64,000 nucleotides of DNA. It comes from Volvox africanus. Taxonomy: Eukaryota; Chlorophyta; Chlorophyceae; Chlamydomonadales; Volvocaceae. Within the stretch, counting starts at the first letter, position 1, and every line of letters begins with the position of its first letter. The position numbers were made by a program, and so were the translations under genes. Location of the stretch: assembly GCA_030268105.1 (NCBI GenBank), contig BSDZ01000078.1, positions 6,209,501-6,273,500 of the forward strand, read 5' to 3'. Positions 62,101 to 64,000 of this stretch are shown piece after piece. The notes below the pieces were generated by a model, which worked only from the letters and a program-made list of their open reading frames with translations, did no database searches and was not told the origin of the DNA.

Positions 62101-63317
62101 CAGTTCTCATGAGAGCAGAGACCAACAGCCATGTTTGTGTCTGTGTCGCCAGTCGCCCTCTCCCTCCCTTCAGGTCGTGTCCTTCAGACGGACGTCTTTG
62201 GGCTTATTCCCCGCTCACCTATTTGTCTTCAAACCAGCTAAGACCGGGATCAGCTCCCTATACTGCAGGAGGCGGTTGAGCTACTGCAACAACAGCAGCA
62301 ACAACAAGAAGAGCGTCAGGATGGGCAGCAGCAGTCGACATCACATCCACCAGGCGGTGATGCCGCCGGGCGGGAGGGCCGACCCGCAACCATCCGGCCT
62401 CCCGATCGGATCTACGGAATCAGCGGAGGTGGAGGTCGAGGTGAAGGCCGAGGTGGTGGTGGCGGCGGCAGTGCGTCTGTGGATTCCCCGAGTGAAATGG
62501 ACGTGGCGTCCAGTGGCTCCAGCGATAGTAGCGACTCAAGCGAGTCTCGTGCAGATATTCGCGGGGTGGTGGCGCTGACGGCAGTGCTGGATTGGTTTGT
62601 GATGAAGCTGGTGGAGAAAACTCGGGTGAGTCAGGGGTAGCGATCCGAGCTGGATGTAGTCTATGTAGTCTTGTGTTGTCGAAGAGGTCGTTGTACGCAC
62701 ATGCAGGGCCGGGATATGCATGGATGGATGATGCACTGTACTTACTAGACGAGACACGATAATTTACGAGTTGCTTAAGAAGGCCGTTGAGATAATGTGA
62801 GATGTGATTGGCGGGACGGGGACCAAAATGGAGGAGGGTTTGCCAAAAGGGAGCTGTCTTCACTTTCGTTGCTGTTGTCGTTTAGAAACTCGTCCAGCGA
62901 CCACGTCCGACCCCTCACCCCAATCCCTGCAAACCAACCCACCCTACTCCTGATTCGCACCCTCGACAATCGTCGCTGCCCGGCGGGACGGTATTGTACA
63001 ACATCAAACCGTAATCCAGTCGTACGTCGAGTCGGGCCTGATGCAACTGGGTGAGGGCAACCAGGTGCAGCCTTGGCACTTGCAGTTGGTGCTTGACACG
63101 TCACTGCTTGGGCAGTTGCTGCTACTGCCACGAGAACGGATGGCGGCAGGAAATGGAGTTAGTACAGGCGTTTCCAGATTCAAGGAATCTGGATTCTGCG
63201 ATGGTCCCTCCCTTGGTTCCCAAATTATTGGCGCGCTGCCGCTGCGCCCCCTGGCTCGCATGCTGGCATCGCTCGCATTACAGCCGGTTTCGGCGCTGCT
63301 CGTACTTGCTACGACAG
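59102..63317 (+). CDS. Unidentified large multi-exon protein, acidic, with a possible histone fold
   Basis: Exons 59102-59330, 59729-59919, 60433-60477, 60780-61028, 61366-61977, 62269-62625, 63020-63064 and 63168-63317 have AG/GT borders and consistent phases. Exon 2 (RAFWALGLLRLTRRLWPSAS, then a long amphipathic helix) plus exon 3 (MGEGDIILAVQ) has the helix-loop-helix layout of an H2B-type histone fold. Exon 4 contains YDDIFFESEIWLEGWSTLRV. Exon 5 is an Asp/Ser/Glu tract followed by Arg/Gly-rich sequence. Exon 6 begins with a Gln run and has Gly-rich and Ser/Asp-rich parts, ending AVLDWFVMKLVEK. The first exon has a weak 3' splice site, so the true start is unknown; it may be the continuation of the RING gene. 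The gene probably continues past 63317. No family name is justified. Confidence 0.5.
61420..61530 (+). repeat. Imperfect GAT/GAC repeat inside coding sequence
   Basis: Tandem GATGACAGC-like and GATGAT units encode an Asp/Ser-rich tract of roughly 35 residues. The reading frame is kept, which fits selection for acidic charge. It gives long shadow frames on both strands. Confidence 0.8.
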
Positions 63318-64000
63318 GTGCAGCGGCAACAGCGACGGGGCCAGCTCCGACACCCATCACTGAGGGAAATGGAGGCAGCGGATCTGATGTGGCCCAGCCC
63401 ACGCCTATTCTAAGCCCGCTTGATATGCGTTGCTACTGCGGCGGCCCGGCAAGGGCAGCAGTAGCATCTGGACCACCTTGTTCGTACTGGTCAGGCCACC
63501 AGTGCGAAGGTACATCTGGCTGTGATGGATATCAAATAAGGGTTGCGACATTCTGGCCAAAAGTGTACACGTGCCGTCGCAACACATGCTGTTGTTAGCA
63601 TGGGATGCCAATTAACTGCGCGCTGTGCTCTTCTAGCTTGCCGGCCGTATTCTTCGGTATTTTCGTCCTTTAGGCCCTCCGCATCAGCGAAATCTGATAG
63701 GTTAGGACGTGTTGAGCTGGGGCACTTTCAATTTGCAAGCCTGACAGGCTGCTAGTCAACATTTTGTTCGTTCCGCGAGATCTGCCTGCCCTACCCATTC
63801 TGCCTGCGTTGAACTTCGCCTCCTCCGTGGAACGGGCTCTTCTCTGGGCTCTTTCTCCATGACATCATCAATTTAACTCAGCTGCGTTTGGGCAGGGGGA
63901 ACAGGTGCATCGCGCTCTGTTTACGAAAAAAGTGACGGCGGCCGAATAACTGAGCCGCTGTGTGGCCCCCTGTTGTGGTCCCCCTTCAGGATGTGCGGCC
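63318..64000 (+). other. Right edge, probable continuation of the unidentified gene
   Basis: A good donor (CGACAG/GTGCAG) follows 63317, and pyrimidine-rich stretches with AG occur near 63780-63900 and at the very end (CCCCCTTCAG before 63991). The last bases could therefore open another exon. No frame here is long enough to assign. Confidence 0.35.

Overview
The window is eukaryotic nuclear DNA. Every recognisable protein is split into short exons bounded by GT/AG signals, often with a pyrimidine-rich tract before the AG, and no operon-like packing or Shine-Dalgarno logic is visible. Base composition is close to balanced, introns are roughly 100-1,000 bp, and microsatellites are common in introns and spacers. 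The importin and cyclin H N-termini look plant-like, and the low-molecular-weight phosphatase has a Ser/Arg/Thr-rich leader resembling an organelle transit peptide. Together these suggest a green-lineage alga or similar photosynthetic protist. This is an inference; no marker for the exact lineage was found.

Layout from left to right. 105-2241 (-): partial gene with a signal-peptide-like start, possibly a subtilisin-type prodomain. 2242-5453: spacer with one copy of a dispersed repeat. 5454-17177 (-): importin-5/karyopherin-beta3, 27 exons reconstructed here with consistent phases; its intron 14 carries an exon-like piece of a bacterial-type leucyl-tRNA synthetase. 17178-25468: large gene-poor region with the second, inverted repeat copy, a G-rich minisatellite and a long hairpin. 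25469-27606 (-): hypothetical exons. 28022-34594 (-): 26S proteasome lid subunit RPN5, 13 exons, one GC-AG intron. 37285-42820 (+): cyclin H. 45096-48190 (-): low-molecular-weight protein tyrosine phosphatase, 7 exons. 49890-54815 (+): hypothetical coiled-coil protein. 56766-58457 (+): RING plus TRAF-type zinc-finger protein. 59102 to at least 63317 (+): unidentified large multi-exon gene with a possible histone fold and an acidic Asp/Ser tract; it may be the continuation of the RING gene.

The genes are ordinary housekeeping genes: nuclear import, protein degradation, CDK7/TFIIH kinase control and protein dephosphorylation. They do not form one pathway. RPN5/cyclin H and phosphatase/49890 are divergent pairs; cyclin H and the phosphatase are convergent. 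No tRNA, rRNA, CRISPR array or complete transposon was found. The most unusual items are the orphan LeuRS exon inside the importin intron, the identical 192-bp inverted repeats about 17 kb apart, the 37-bp-arm hairpin, the GC-AG intron, and the possible RING-TRAF-histone-fold protein.
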